Source: Plebeiibacterium marinum
GTDB taxonomy: Bacteria; Bacteroidota; Bacteroidia; Bacteroidales; Marinilabiliaceae
Direction: 5' to 3'
NCBI RefSeq assembly: GCF_026013615.1
Contig: NZ_JAPDPI010000036.1
Span: 1-52,906 of the forward strand
DNA: 52,906 bases
Made by a program: the position numbers and the translations under genes. Position 1 is the stretch's first letter; each line of letters opens with the position of its first letter. The notes under the pieces were generated by a model, which saw nothing but the letters and a program-made list of their open reading frames with translations, did not search any database and was not told the DNA's origin. This document shows, piece by piece, positions 1-8,992 of the stretch.

Positions 1-159
1 GGTTTGTTGAAAATACATAGTCAGTTGTTCACGTAAACTGTTCATAACACATTTACCTGTCATTGAGAAAATACTATAATGCTCAATTCTTTTATGTTTA
101 CAAGAAGCGATCATATCCAAACATGAACTAATCGCAATACTATCATCCCTACATTTCAT
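1..159 (-). CDS. Unidentified ORF fragment, truncated by window edge
   Basis: An ATG at 159 on the minus strand opens a reading frame with no stop for 53 codons to the window edge. It begins MKCRDDSIAISSCLDMIA and contains several Cys and Met residues. I do not recognise a family from this N-terminus. No signal peptide or membrane segment is visible. It could be the start of a real gene continuing beyond position 1, or a chance open frame. The stretch 160-299 between it and the next gene shows nothing else. Confidence 0.3.
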   Translation of the reverse strand, partial: MKCRDDSIAISSCLDMIASCKHKRIEHYSIFSMTGKCVMNSLREQLTMYFQQT

Positions 160-299
160 AACCTACATTTTAATTAAACTGCTAAATGATTACCAAAAGC
201 TTAACGCCTTTGGTAATCAAACACAAACTAATACAATCCAGATTTCCAACTATATATGTAAAATATCAAAGATTCATTATGTAATCTAAAACTTTTTGT

Positions 300-689
300 T
301 TAAGAATTCCTTTTCCCTGTAACATCAAAAAATCTCATAAACGATCCTTCCAGAAGATTCTTATTTTTCTCGGAGATCCTAACTTTAAATCCAACATCAT
401 GCCCACTCCAGTTATACCTGGTATTTAAAAATCCATCCTCAATTATTATTTTTGTAATATCTACCGTATCTCCACCCTCTTCAACAATCTCACCTATAAT
501 TGATGAATCCTTTTCCGATAGATTCATTGTAAAGCTTAGTCTCTCTATATTTGGTAATTCTTGTATTTCTATTTCCCAGGATCCTATGTATCCACTATAA
601 TCAGAATCTCCTTTATACCTATTAGTACAACTAATGAACAAAACAACCCATATTATAATAAGAATTCTACTTTGTATTTTTTGCTCCAT
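300..689 (-). CDS. Small lipoprotein, paralogue of the protein at 30467-30847
   Basis: The 129-aa product starts with a lipoprotein signal: a hydrophobic run at about residues 9-20 ending in ISC, giving a lipidated Cys near residue 21. The mature part resembles a small beta-sandwich with a GSWEIEI segment near residue 36 and a C-terminal GSFMRFFDVTGKR motif. The secreted 126-aa protein at 30467-30847 has the matching features in the same order (GKWNVIV and GSLMDMFDATGER), so I regard the two as paralogues. Function is unknown. Its place just beyond the far end of the glycoside hydrolase cluster, on the same strand, suggests a link to that locus, but it lies downstream of two glycolytic genes. 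Confidence 0.7.
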   Translation of the reverse strand: MEQKIQSRILIIIWVVLFISCTNRYKGDSDYSGYIGSWEIEIQELPNIERLSFTMNLSEKDSSIIGEIVEEGGDTVDITKIIIEDGFLNTRYNWSGHDVGFKVRISEKNKNLLEGSFMRFFDVTGKRNS

Positions 690-886
690 ATCAATGATTT
701 TTGCGAATAACCTGACTGTATTTACAATGCTACAAAAAGGGCTATAGTTATTTGTTCAGATTATATAGATTTTAAATAAATACGTTCTCTCCATATGAGA
801 TGAACGCATTTTTAACGGCAGATGCAGACAACCACTCTGTTGTAATTTATTAAATACCATTGTATTTAAACCATTTTCTTCACATT

Positions 887-1351
887 TCACACCTGCCTAT
901 TCACATAACTACTATAATCTTTGATAATAGGTTTATAATCTTGGTGAAATAAAGAACTGGAAACTACAAAATCGGCTGTTGCACGATTGGTTGCGGTTAC
1001 AACATTATATAAGGCACATATTCGCAACAAAGCTTTTACATCAACATCATGGGGTTGAGGTTGCATTGGATCCCAAAAGAAAATAAGCATACTTACTTTT
1101 TCTTCACTGATTAGGGCTCCCAGTTGTTGATCACCACCTAATGGGCCAGATTTTAGACGAGTGATTGATGGGACAACCATATTATTCTCTTCACATTTCT
1201 TTTCCAGAGCATTTGCTACTAATGAACCTGTGGTTCCGGTACAGACTAAATCATGCATGATTAGTTCTTTCCAATTATACTCAACCCAATCAATTAAATC
1301 CTGCTTCCGGTTATCGTGCGCAACTAATGCTATTAATTTTTTCTTTTTCAT
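887..1351 (-). CDS. mgsA: Methylglyoxal synthase
   Basis: This 154-aa cytoplasmic enzyme is predicted to convert dihydroxyacetone phosphate to methylglyoxal and phosphate, an overflow bypass of lower glycolysis. The hallmarks of the family are all visible: AHDNRK at 11-16 with His12, the phosphate-binding CTGTTG at 37-42, SGPLGGDQQ at 68-76 with the catalytic Asp74, and PHDVD with His101. Its length matches the family. It sits 136 bp downstream of phosphofructokinase on the same strand, so both genes act around the triose phosphate pool. Identification is secure from motifs; regulation is not visible. Confidence 0.96.
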   Translation of the reverse strand: MKKKKLIALVAHDNRKQDLIDWVEYNWKELIMHDLVCTGTTGSLVANALEKKCEENNMVVPSITRLKSGPLGGDQQLGALISEEKVSMLIFFWDPMQPQPHDVDVKALLRICALYNVVTATNRATADFVVSSSLFHQDYKPIIKDYSSYVNRQV

Positions 1352-1487
1352 AATTATTTATTAAAAATGCAGCAGAAATACAGCACATTTAGATTTAAAC
1401 CCCGTTATAATTTCCCCACTAAATGAACTATATTTTCTACCGCATAAATCCACACAAAAATTTGTTTATTAATATATATCCAAGCAC

Positions 1488-2468
1488 TTATCCCGACAAC
1501 ACACTAATCAAATTTAAAAGTCGGCTATTAACATTTTTCTTATTCTTTATAGCCTTTATAAAAGGAACATATTCAATTTCATCCTTCACCATACCAACCA
1601 TTATGCTATTTTGTCCCTCTAATAATGCATCAACGGCTGCCACACCTAACTCACTGGCCAATATCCGATCAACAACTGTTGGAGAACCCCCTCGTTGCAA
1701 GTGTCCTAATATAGTTACCCTGGCATCATATTCGGGGTGCTCTTCATTAACTCTATTAGCAATATCAAGGGTGCTTCCCATATTTTCACCTTCTGCTACC
1801 AAAACAATGCTACTTTCTTTTTGATAAGAATATTGTTTTTCTAAAAACCCCTTCAATTCATCGTAACTTGTAGGCTTTTCAGGTAAAAGAACTACTTCTG
1901 CACCAGAGGCTACACCTGCGCTCAAAGCAATAAAACCAGCATCGCGTCCCATTACTTCTATAAAAAATAACCTACTGTGTGCAGTAGCAGTATCTCTTAT
2001 TTTGTCTACAGCTTCAACTACTGTATTTAATGCCGTATCATAACCAATGGTTAAATCTGTACCATACAAATCATTATCAATGGTGCCTGGTATTCCAACA
2101 ACAGGAATATTAAACTCTTCTCCGAAAATATTTGCTCCTGTAAAAGTACCATCTCCACCAATAACAATCAAAGCATCAATACCATGCTTCAGTATATTTA
2201 TATAAGCTTTTCCCCTTCCTTCTTTTGTTCTAAAATCTTTACTTCTGGCAGACTTTAAGATAGTACCTCCTTCTTTCAGTATACCACTTACTGATGAAGG
2301 ATCCAATAATCTGATATTATCATCAATCAGTCCCTGATATCCTTTAACAACACCTACAATCTCAATCTTCTCATAAAAACATTTCCGTACAACAGCCCTT
2401 ATTGCTGCATTCATACCAGGCGCATCTCCACCCGAAGTTAACACACCTATTTTATTTAATTTCTTCAT
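1488..2468 (-). CDS. pfkA: ATP-dependent 6-phosphofructokinase
   Basis: The product (326 aa from the ATG at 2468) phosphorylates fructose 6-phosphate to fructose 1,6-bisphosphate. Visible motifs are TSGGDAPGMNA near the N-terminus, GGDGTF at 104-109, PGTIDND at 127-133 with the catalytic Asp131, and MGRDAGF. A Gly follows GGD, where PPi-dependent enzymes have Asp, and the segment reads PGTIDND rather than PKTIDND; both point to ATP as phosphoryl donor. I prefer the ATG at 2468 to the in-frame TTG at 2480, which would add four residues and nearly abut the upstream stop codon. The gene follows the sugar-binding protein gene with a gap of about 15 bp, suggesting cotranscription. Confidence 0.96.
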   Translation of the reverse strand: MKKLNKIGVLTSGGDAPGMNAAIRAVVRKCFYEKIEIVGVVKGYQGLIDDNIRLLDPSSVSGILKEGGTILKSARSKDFRTKEGRGKAYINILKHGIDALIVIGGDGTFTGANIFGEEFNIPVVGIPGTIDNDLYGTDLTIGYDTALNTVVEAVDKIRDTATAHSRLFFIEVMGRDAGFIALSAGVASGAEVVLLPEKPTSYDELKGFLEKQYSYQKESSIVLVAEGENMGSTLDIANRVNEEHPEYDARVTILGHLQRGGSPTVVDRILASELGVAAVDALLEGQNSIMVGMVKDEIEYVPFIKAIKNKKNVNSRLLNLISVLSG

Positions 2469-2483
2469 CTGCTTTATCAAAAT

Positions 2484-3467
2484 TTATTTGCTAAGCTGTT
2501 CTTCTGTGTATACTCCTCTGGATACTAGTATTTCTTCCAGATTTTCCTTCATTAACAACTCTGGTTCTTCAAAAATAGCCGGGATTTTAAAAAAATGAGT
2601 GTTGGCATCTTCATTTAAATCAATATCTTGTTCACGTATAATCTTCACAACAGCATCAGCTGCTGCATTTGCCAAAATCTTATTGGACTTATACACAGAC
2701 ATCAATACATTACCTTTTAAGATATTTCTGCAAATATCCAGGTTGCCATCTTGCCCGGTCAAAAGAATTTTCCCTAAAGCTCCCGCTTCCTCAACTGCCA
2801 GTAAAGCACCTTTGGTAAGATCATCTGAAGCACAAATAATAGCATCCGGTACATAGTTATTTTGAGATAGGAAACTTTGTACTTTTATAAAAGCACTTAA
2901 TTCACTCCAGTCTTCGGTACGTATACTCTTTGTGCTATACTGCTTATTATTTCTCAAAACGGAAAAAACACCTCTTCGCACTAAAGCGCTATTATAATCA
3001 GTTGATGGACCACCAAGGTATAGAATCCTACCTCCTTTTAATTTTGACACAACTTGTTCAGCCATCATTTCGCCTACACGTACGCTATTAAAAGAGACGC
3101 ATAACTTTACATCCGGATCAAACATAAACCGATCATAAGTTACTACAGGAATGCCTGCTACCTTAGACAAGGACACAACAGAAGTGTCATTAACATCAAT
3201 GGGCACAATAACAATACAATCCACTTGATCCTGAATTAACTTCTTCGCTGCCTCGGTCTGCTTTTCTGCCCTGTCAAAACAATCAATAAACGTTACTTTA
3301 GCACCATGCTCTTCCATTCTTGACTCAAAATAATCCATATCATGATGCCACCTTTCACTATAAAGGTCGGCTAATATAAACCCCACATGTACAGAATCTC
3401 TTTGAGCAAAACCTGCAATTGGCAATAATGCAAAAAGTAAAAGCAGTATGTTATTAATCTTTTTCAT
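2484..3467 (-). CDS. Periplasmic sugar-binding protein, xylose/ribose-binding type (orphan)
   Basis: A 327-aa secreted protein with an N-terminal signal peptide (cleavage near FAQ, residue 21) followed by a type-1 periplasmic binding fold. Segments typical of D-xylose/ribose-binding proteins are VGFILADLYSERW, VPIDVND, VVTYDRFM, ASDDLTKG and LLTGQDG. No ABC permease or ATPase gene is nearby, so transport by this protein is not supported locally. In Bacteroidota such orphan proteins can act with sensor kinases instead, but no sensor is seen here. It is 178 bp downstream of the DUF2141 gene and directly precedes pfkA, linking it to sugar metabolism by context only. Confidence 0.85.
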   Translation of the reverse strand: MKKINNILLLLFALLPIAGFAQRDSVHVGFILADLYSERWHHDMDYFESRMEEHGAKVTFIDCFDRAEKQTEAAKKLIQDQVDCIVIVPIDVNDTSVVSLSKVAGIPVVTYDRFMFDPDVKLCVSFNSVRVGEMMAEQVVSKLKGGRILYLGGPSTDYNSALVRRGVFSVLRNNKQYSTKSIRTEDWSELSAFIKVQSFLSQNNYVPDAIICASDDLTKGALLAVEEAGALGKILLTGQDGNLDICRNILKGNVLMSVYKSNKILANAAADAVVKIIREQDIDLNEDANTHFFKIPAIFEEPELLMKENLEEILVSRGVYTEEQLSK

Positions 3468-3645
3468 TTAACATTTCATTTAACAATTAACTACTCAATA
3501 TTTATTCAATAGTTCGTTAGTTTTTTATAAGTGTAAGATTATGAGATATTTAATAAAATCAACTTAAGTTAGGTAAAAGTCTAATTTTAAGCATCTTACA
3601 AATAAGCCTCTTATCTCTTATCTAAAATCTAACGATCTGTTATTA

Positions 3646-4068
3646 TTAATACATCAATTTAATCACCAGCTCTTTGTTGGCTTTCAAAGCAAAACTACAA
3701 TCCTCAAAATCGGGACCTGACAAACTTGGTTTATAATTATTAGAGAATGCATAACCTTCTTTAGGGATTCCCAGAAAGGATCGATCCATTTCTTTGTTGT
3801 TATTTTTGTCGTGGTAAATCACCAAGGCATAGATACCCTCTTGTAAATCACTTATTATAAATTTCCCATCCGATTTATCGATTTTAAAACGATAAATTTT
3901 ATACTCTTCATTTTCTTTTAAAAACGATTCTTCGCTATTAAATACACTGACCTGTAATTCTCCTACCTTAGGATCAATATTCGGCACATTAATAGTTAAA
4001 CTTGGTGTCTGAGAGAACACATACTGTCCTAAAACCACCATAAAAACTAACAATGATATATTTTTCAT
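3646..4068 (-). CDS. DUF2141-family secreted protein
   Basis: The 140-aa product has a signal peptide (residues 1-19, ending VFSQ) and a beta-rich domain. It carries features of DUF2141: GELQVSVFNSEESFL, a central ISDLQEGIYALVIYHDKNNNKEMDR segment (broken here only by family variation), and a C-terminal FALKANKELVIKL. The DKNNNKEMD stretch is Asp/Asn-rich and could bind calcium. No enzymatic role is known to me for the family. It lies 95 bp downstream of an alpha/beta hydrolase gene on the same strand and may be the last gene of the carbohydrate cluster or the first of the glycolytic group. Confidence 0.8.
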   Translation of the reverse strand: MKNISLLVFMVVLGQYVFSQTPSLTINVPNIDPKVGELQVSVFNSEESFLKENEEYKIYRFKIDKSDGKFIISDLQEGIYALVIYHDKNNNKEMDRSFLGIPKEGYAFSNNYKPSLSGPDFEDCSFALKANKELVIKLMY

Positions 4069-4163
4069 AATCCGGATTTTTATTTTTATTTGCAGCTAAT
4101 ACATAATGGTATGCCTGAAACAACTTTAAACTGGACAGGCACACCTTTAGTAAGGTAGTATTT

Positions 4164-5054
4164 TTAAACAAATGATTCCAGCATAAACCTTGAGGACTCT
4201 TTTAATTCCCGTTTACTTTCAGGACTGTCTTTACCCAAAGTAGTAAAAGCATGAAAACAGCCTTTATAAGCTTCAAGCTCTATTTTTACACCAGCTTTTT
4301 GAGCTTTTTCGGCTACCTTTTCACTATCTATGGCTAACAATTCACCTTTATCATATACTATTCTAACAGGTGGTAGATTTGTGAAATCTGCATAAATTGG
4401 AGAGATATATGGATTCGTTAAATCCATATCAGGAGCATACATTTCTGCCAGTTGTTTCATACCGCCTACAGTAACGGTTGTTTCTGTTTTTACATCACTC
4501 CTTTTAATAAAATCTGACATATCTGCAACAATACTATTTATTACAACTGAGGATGGACATTGCACACCTTCATCTCTGGCTCTTAGAGCCAAAACTAATG
4601 ACAAATAAGCCCCTCCACTTTCTCCAATCAAACTTATCTTACTGTCGGGTTGATTCTCTAACAAATATTTATATACGGCATATGAATCATCAAATCCTGC
4701 AGGGAAAGGATCTTCCGGAGCCAAACGATATGAACAAGACACAACCTTACATCCTGTTTCTAATGCCAACTGAGACGAATATGGACCGGCCGTATGTCTG
4801 TCTCCTGTAACCAATCCTCCACCATGTACATAGTAAACAATATTATTGCTTTTAGTAACATCTGGAGTAAATACAGCTACTTCCACTCCATTATATGTTT
4901 CATACTTTACAGTTACTCCTTTTTCTACCTTATGGTTTGCATATGCCTTTTCAAGTTTTTGGCGTATAAGCTTAACATCCATTTTATCGGCATTAAACAT
5001 GCCCTTACTCATTTTACGCACGATAAATCGTACTATTTTCATTTTAAATGACAT
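4164..5054 (-). CDS. Hsl-type alpha/beta hydrolase (esterase), copy 1
   Basis: A 296-aa hydrolase of the hormone-sensitive-lipase type. The oxyanion motif HGGGLVTGD, the nucleophile elbow GESGG with Ser146, an acidic segment VYDKGELLAIDSE and a final GCFHAF His motif form the expected machinery. There is no signal peptide; the N-terminus is basic and amphipathic (MKIVRFIVRKM), so a cytoplasmic or membrane-associated location is likely. It is a clear paralogue of the product of 10563-11462, with the same N-terminal layout. The two genes flank the LamG-containing GH2 and the chimeric ORF. It probably removes acyl groups from imported oligosaccharides or aglycones; the substrate is unknown. Confidence 0.87.
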   Translation of the reverse strand: MSFKMKIVRFIVRKMSKGMFNADKMDVKLIRQKLEKAYANHKVEKGVTVKYETYNGVEVAVFTPDVTKSNNIVYYVHGGGLVTGDRHTAGPYSSQLALETGCKVVSCSYRLAPEDPFPAGFDDSYAVYKYLLENQPDSKISLIGESGGAYLSLVLALRARDEGVQCPSSVVINSIVADMSDFIKRSDVKTETTVTVGGMKQLAEMYAPDMDLTNPYISPIYADFTNLPPVRIVYDKGELLAIDSEKVAEKAQKAGVKIELEAYKGCFHAFTTLGKDSPESKRELKESSRFMLESFV

Positions 5055-5127
5055 AATACTGTGTTTTTAATTAAGAAATTGTTTTACCAAATTCTTTCTA
5101 TAATTCATTAAATGATTTACTATAAAA

Positions 5128-8100
5128 TTAAAATATGGGTTTAATAACAACCGTTCTATTAAACAATTGTGGGTAAACTCTATATGCATTAAATATTCCT
5201 CTTGCAGTTTCTCCAACACCCGTTGTTTTGTAATCAAGATTTAAAGTAATTCCATTAGACTTCTTTAATTGATATGTATAACGAGCCTTTGTTAAATTCT
5301 CGGTTGAATAGTGATAAGTATTAAAATTAAATAACTCATTCATTGATATTTCAACTCCAACACCTTTATTATCAATCATTCTAATCCAACGATTATCAGT
5401 TCTTAATCCACAATCCTGAGGAATCAGGTATGGTTCAAACATATCATCCACTTTTGATTGATAAATACCAACAGGAGACCCCGTTTTACGATCCGGATAA
5501 TTCTCCTCTGGACCTCGACCATACCATTCTACATTTGATAACTCATCATTCAATACTAGTGCTAAACCAATTCGAGGAATAAATTGAGGCATACTGCCCA
5601 AAGGTTTAACTGTATTGGTTAAAGAAATTTTTCCTTCTCCATCAACCTTGTATCTATAAATACACTCAAAACCATCAAATTTTTCACCCTTAATATATTT
5701 ATCTAATTGAGCTTCTTCTGATTTACCTCCATTTAGCAATACCTGTTCACGAACATAAATATTTACTTGCCCATCCCCATCTATTGCCCTTACTTCTACT
5801 GGAATAGGTAGTAGATTATCAAGTCCATAAGAATAGTACTCTGTGGCAATCATCCAACCAAACTCCTCTTTCCATTTTTCTGATTTGAAACCACTGGAAC
5901 TCCAGCTATCAATTTCGGTGGCTATTGGAGCTCGCCATAAGTTTAATTTTAATGGAGACTGAAGAACTTCTTTTCCATTTAGGAGAATCGAGAATAACTC
6001 TCCTGTCTTTTTATTGAATCGATATTGGAAATCTTTACCCGAAACCAAATAATCATTTTGATTTTCTGTCAAGTTGGCATCTGTTTTAGATACGACTTTT
6101 TTAGGATTAACATACCAATCTGATAACTCAAACTGAGCCCAGGATATTTCAAATCCTTCTTCAGCCCAAATTTCTTTATTTTTTAACTTAGAACTTATGT
6201 TAAGACGATACTCTTTACCTGGAATAAGTTTTGGCATTTTAAAAGGAACTTTAATCTTTCCCCTATCCATTGGAGATACATCTATAATTAAATCCCCCGA
6301 TTGAAGAACCTTATTATCTTCTGTTAATGTCCAGCTGTTATTCCAATGTGAAGCATTAACAAAGCAACTTCGATTCCATACTTCGACTATACCTTTATCT
6401 GAATTTAACAAAGTAAAAGCAAGCGGTTCCCCTACTTTTTTTATCTCCTGCATTTCTGGTTGAGGTGTCCTGTCAGGCCATATAGAACCATAAGTACGCG
6501 CTCCAATTCCATAGCTATAAAATGTTCCATTATTATCTTCTCTCTCAAAGCTTAACCAAAGCGCTGCATCTTCACTTTTAAGATTCTGTCCGTCTTTATT
6601 TATTGAAGTGAAAATGCCTACATTGTCAATTAGGGCATCACAAATATATTCAGATGTTCCATCACCATGCTTTTCAAAATCACGACCTATGTTAACAGGC
6701 CAGGGAGTATTAACAATATCTCCAGAAACTTCTTTTAAAGACAATTCTGCCCCATCGATATTTAGCTTCATCACTTTACCATTGTAGGTAGCAATAATAT
6801 TATGCCAATTACCCTCCCAATTTTCAGGTAGTTCAGCTGATACAACTTGTTTTTTACCATTAAAAATATAAAATTCTAATGTAGAAACACCCTTTTGTAT
6901 AATACCAAATTGATTACTTCCTTTTGTAATGTAATATCCTCCAAAACGACTCAACTGACGAGGAAATACATCCATTCTTATTATTAACTGATCGCCTGAA
7001 ATATTCATATTTTCGGCATTATATACTTCTATCCATTGGTCGTGCCCGTTTAAATCAATTGCTTTCCCGGTTTTGCCTTCGACTAATTTAGCACGCCCCA
7101 TGATGTGAACAGGCGTTTTAAATTTTGAATCATCATCCAGTTTCCTGATTGGTTCTGAAATACCAGGACTAACAAAATCCCAAATTGCGCCACCCATTAG
7201 TTTTGAATGACTATATATAACTTTCCAATAATCATTAAGGCCTCCTCCTGCGTTACCCGCTACAGAAAGATATTCATCCATAAAGGAAGGGCGTTTATCT
7301 ATATTATCCATACCAACTTTAACTTCCTGTTCTAATGGAGTAGGATAACGAGGGCCAATTATATCTTCAGCATCATGTACATAGGAATTTCCACCATACA
7401 TCCAATATCTTGAAGGGTCTAACTCTTTACCAAGTTTAACAACTTCATTTATATTATTTCCTTCTCCACTTTCATTACCAGCACTCCAAAACAAAACAGA
7501 AGCATGATTCCTATCTCTCAAAACTGCCTTTCGAGTTCTATCACGATACATATTTTTATAGTCCTTATTTTTAGACAAATAAGGAGTAGCATGAGATTCA
7601 ACACTTACCTCATCTACAATATAAATACCATATTCATCTGCCAATTCCACATAACGGTGTGTGGGTGGATAATGAGAAGTACGTACTGAATTAATATTGA
7701 ATTTCTTCAGAATCTCCATATCTTTTCGTATGGTTTCCTCTGTCATAACCCGTCCTTGTTCAGGATGTTGCATATGCGAATTGATACCATTTATTTTTAA
7801 TGGTTTACCATTTAGCAAGAAAGTATTTCCAATTATTTCAGTTTCTTTAAATCCAAAACGAGTTTTTATTTCATCAACTAGCTTTTCATTTTTATCCAAC
7901 AGTTTTATATGTAAATCATACAATTTTGGAGTCTCTGCTGTCCATAACAATGGCTTCTCAATATATTTATCAAAAACAATTGTTTTTCGACTGTTTTTAT
8001 CCATAAACAGTTCTTGCTTTTCGATTTCTGAAATGATTTTTCCATCTTTTAAGATGGTCACTAATACACTTAAATCACCTCCTGCCTTATCATAACTTTT

Positions 8101-8916
8101 TAAATCTACATTCAATTTCAGGTTGGCGTTAATATAATTTTCATCTAAATCAGTAATTACTTGCCAATCAAACAAACGTACTTTTGGTGTAGCAAAAATA
8201 TGCACATTATCCATTATCCCTGCTAATCGCCAGGCATCAACACCTTCTAAATAATAACCTGCGGAGAATTTAGTGATTAAAACAGATAGGTTGTTTTTAC
8301 CCTTTTTAAGGTATGAGGTGATGTTGTACTCTACTGGTTCATGTGAACCTTCATTAAAGCCTACTTGCTTACCATTAATCCAAACAAAAGAGGCCGACCC
8401 TATTTTATCAAATCTCAAAAATACTTCTTTCCCATCCCAATTATCAGGAACCACAAACGATGTTCTATATGCCCCAGTAGGATTATATTCTACTGGAGTT
8501 TGAGGAACTGGTGTCGGTTTTAAAGGCTTACGATCTGTCTTTTGTCTCCAACTTTTTGACATTCTTCCTAATTGATAACCTGCACCAACATTACGGAAAA
8601 ATGGATCTCCATAACCTTGCATTTCCCAATTTGATGGAACAGGGGTTTTATCCCATTCACTATCTATAAAATCATTTTTATAGAAATCAGAAGGAATTTC
8701 TTCTGGAGTATTCCCATAATAAAACTTCCAGATTCCATTCAATAACACATTTTCTTCAGGGATAAAATATGCACGTGGTTCTTCCTGCCCATATTCAAAA
8801 ATGTCAGGATTTTCAATGTAATAATAAATATCTTCTATAAAATTCGTCTCTTGCGCAACTATATTCGTAATTACAAAAGAAAAAAATATGGTAAGGAAAA
8901 TTGTACTTATTTTCAT
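5128..8916 (-). CDS. GH2 beta-galactosidase-like enzyme with inserted LamG domain
   Basis: The 1262-aa secreted protein (signal peptide ending VAQ, about residue 21) has the GH2 plan: sugar-binding sandwich (about 45-250), Ig-like domain (about 255-365), TIM barrel from about 370, and a C-terminal beta-galactosidase small-chain domain from about 960. Candidate catalytic residues are Glu482 in SAGNESGEG (acid/base) and Glu548 in FMDEYLSVAGN (nucleophile). Unusually, a concanavalin-like LamG domain (about 615-790, from KAIDLNGHDQWIEV to the second ALWLSFE segment) interrupts the end of the barrel: GGAIWDFVSPG precedes it and GSIWPDRTPQPEMQEIKK resumes after it. The insert could be a carbohydrate-binding module placed over the active site. 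Galactosidase activity is inferred from family; other GH2 specificities remain possible. Confidence 0.9.
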   Translation of the reverse strand: MKISTIFLTIFFSFVITNIVAQETNFIEDIYYYIENPDIFEYGQEEPRAYFIPEENVLLNGIWKFYYGNTPEEIPSDFYKNDFIDSEWDKTPVPSNWEMQGYGDPFFRNVGAGYQLGRMSKSWRQKTDRKPLKPTPVPQTPVEYNPTGAYRTSFVVPDNWDGKEVFLRFDKIGSASFVWINGKQVGFNEGSHEPVEYNITSYLKKGKNNLSVLITKFSAGYYLEGVDAWRLAGIMDNVHIFATPKVRLFDWQVITDLDENYINANLKLNVDLKSYDKAGGDLSVLVTILKDGKIISEIEKQELFMDKNSRKTIVFDKYIEKPLLWTAETPKLYDLHIKLLDKNEKLVDEIKTRFGFKETEIIGNTFLLNGKPLKINGINSHMQHPEQGRVMTEETIRKDMEILKKFNINSVRTSHYPPTHRYVELADEYGIYIVDEVSVESHATPYLSKNKDYKNMYRDRTRKAVLRDRNHASVLFWSAGNESGEGNNINEVVKLGKELDPSRYWMYGGNSYVHDAEDIIGPRYPTPLEQEVKVGMDNIDKRPSFMDEYLSVAGNAGGGLNDYWKVIYSHSKLMGGAIWDFVSPGISEPIRKLDDDSKFKTPVHIMGRAKLVEGKTGKAIDLNGHDQWIEVYNAENMNISGDQLIIRMDVFPRQLSRFGGYYITKGSNQFGIIQKGVSTLEFYIFNGKKQVVSAELPENWEGNWHNIIATYNGKVMKLNIDGAELSLKEVSGDIVNTPWPVNIGRDFEKHGDGTSEYICDALIDNVGIFTSINKDGQNLKSEDAALWLSFEREDNNGTFYSYGIGARTYGSIWPDRTPQPEMQEIKKVGEPLAFTLLNSDKGIVEVWNRSCFVNASHWNNSWTLTEDNKVLQSGDLIIDVSPMDRGKIKVPFKMPKLIPGKEYRLNISSKLKNKEIWAEEGFEISWAQFELSDWYVNPKKVVSKTDANLTENQNDYLVSGKDFQYRFNKKTGELFSILLNGKEVLQSPLKLNLWRAPIATEIDSWSSSGFKSEKWKEEFGWMIATEYYSYGLDNLLPIPVEVRAIDGDGQVNIYVREQVLLNGGKSEEAQLDKYIKGEKFDGFECIYRYKVDGEGKISLTNTVKPLGSMPQFIPRIGLALVLNDELSNVEWYGRGPEENYPDRKTGSPVGIYQSKVDDMFEPYLIPQDCGLRTDNRWIRMIDNKGVGVEISMNELFNFNTYHYSTENLTKARYTYQLKKSNGITLNLDYKTTGVGETARGIFNAYRVYPQLFNRTVVIKPIF

Positions 8917-8992
8917 TATATCATGTTTTTGGATGATAATTTACTTAGAAAACTTAAAACCAATATGTTGTATAGCTTAGAAATAGCGCATT

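Noticed and set aside
2469-2480. An upstream TTG start for phosphofructokinase
   Set aside because: It adds only four residues absent from typical homologues, and a normal ATG at 2468 starts the conserved KKLNKIGVLTSGGD.
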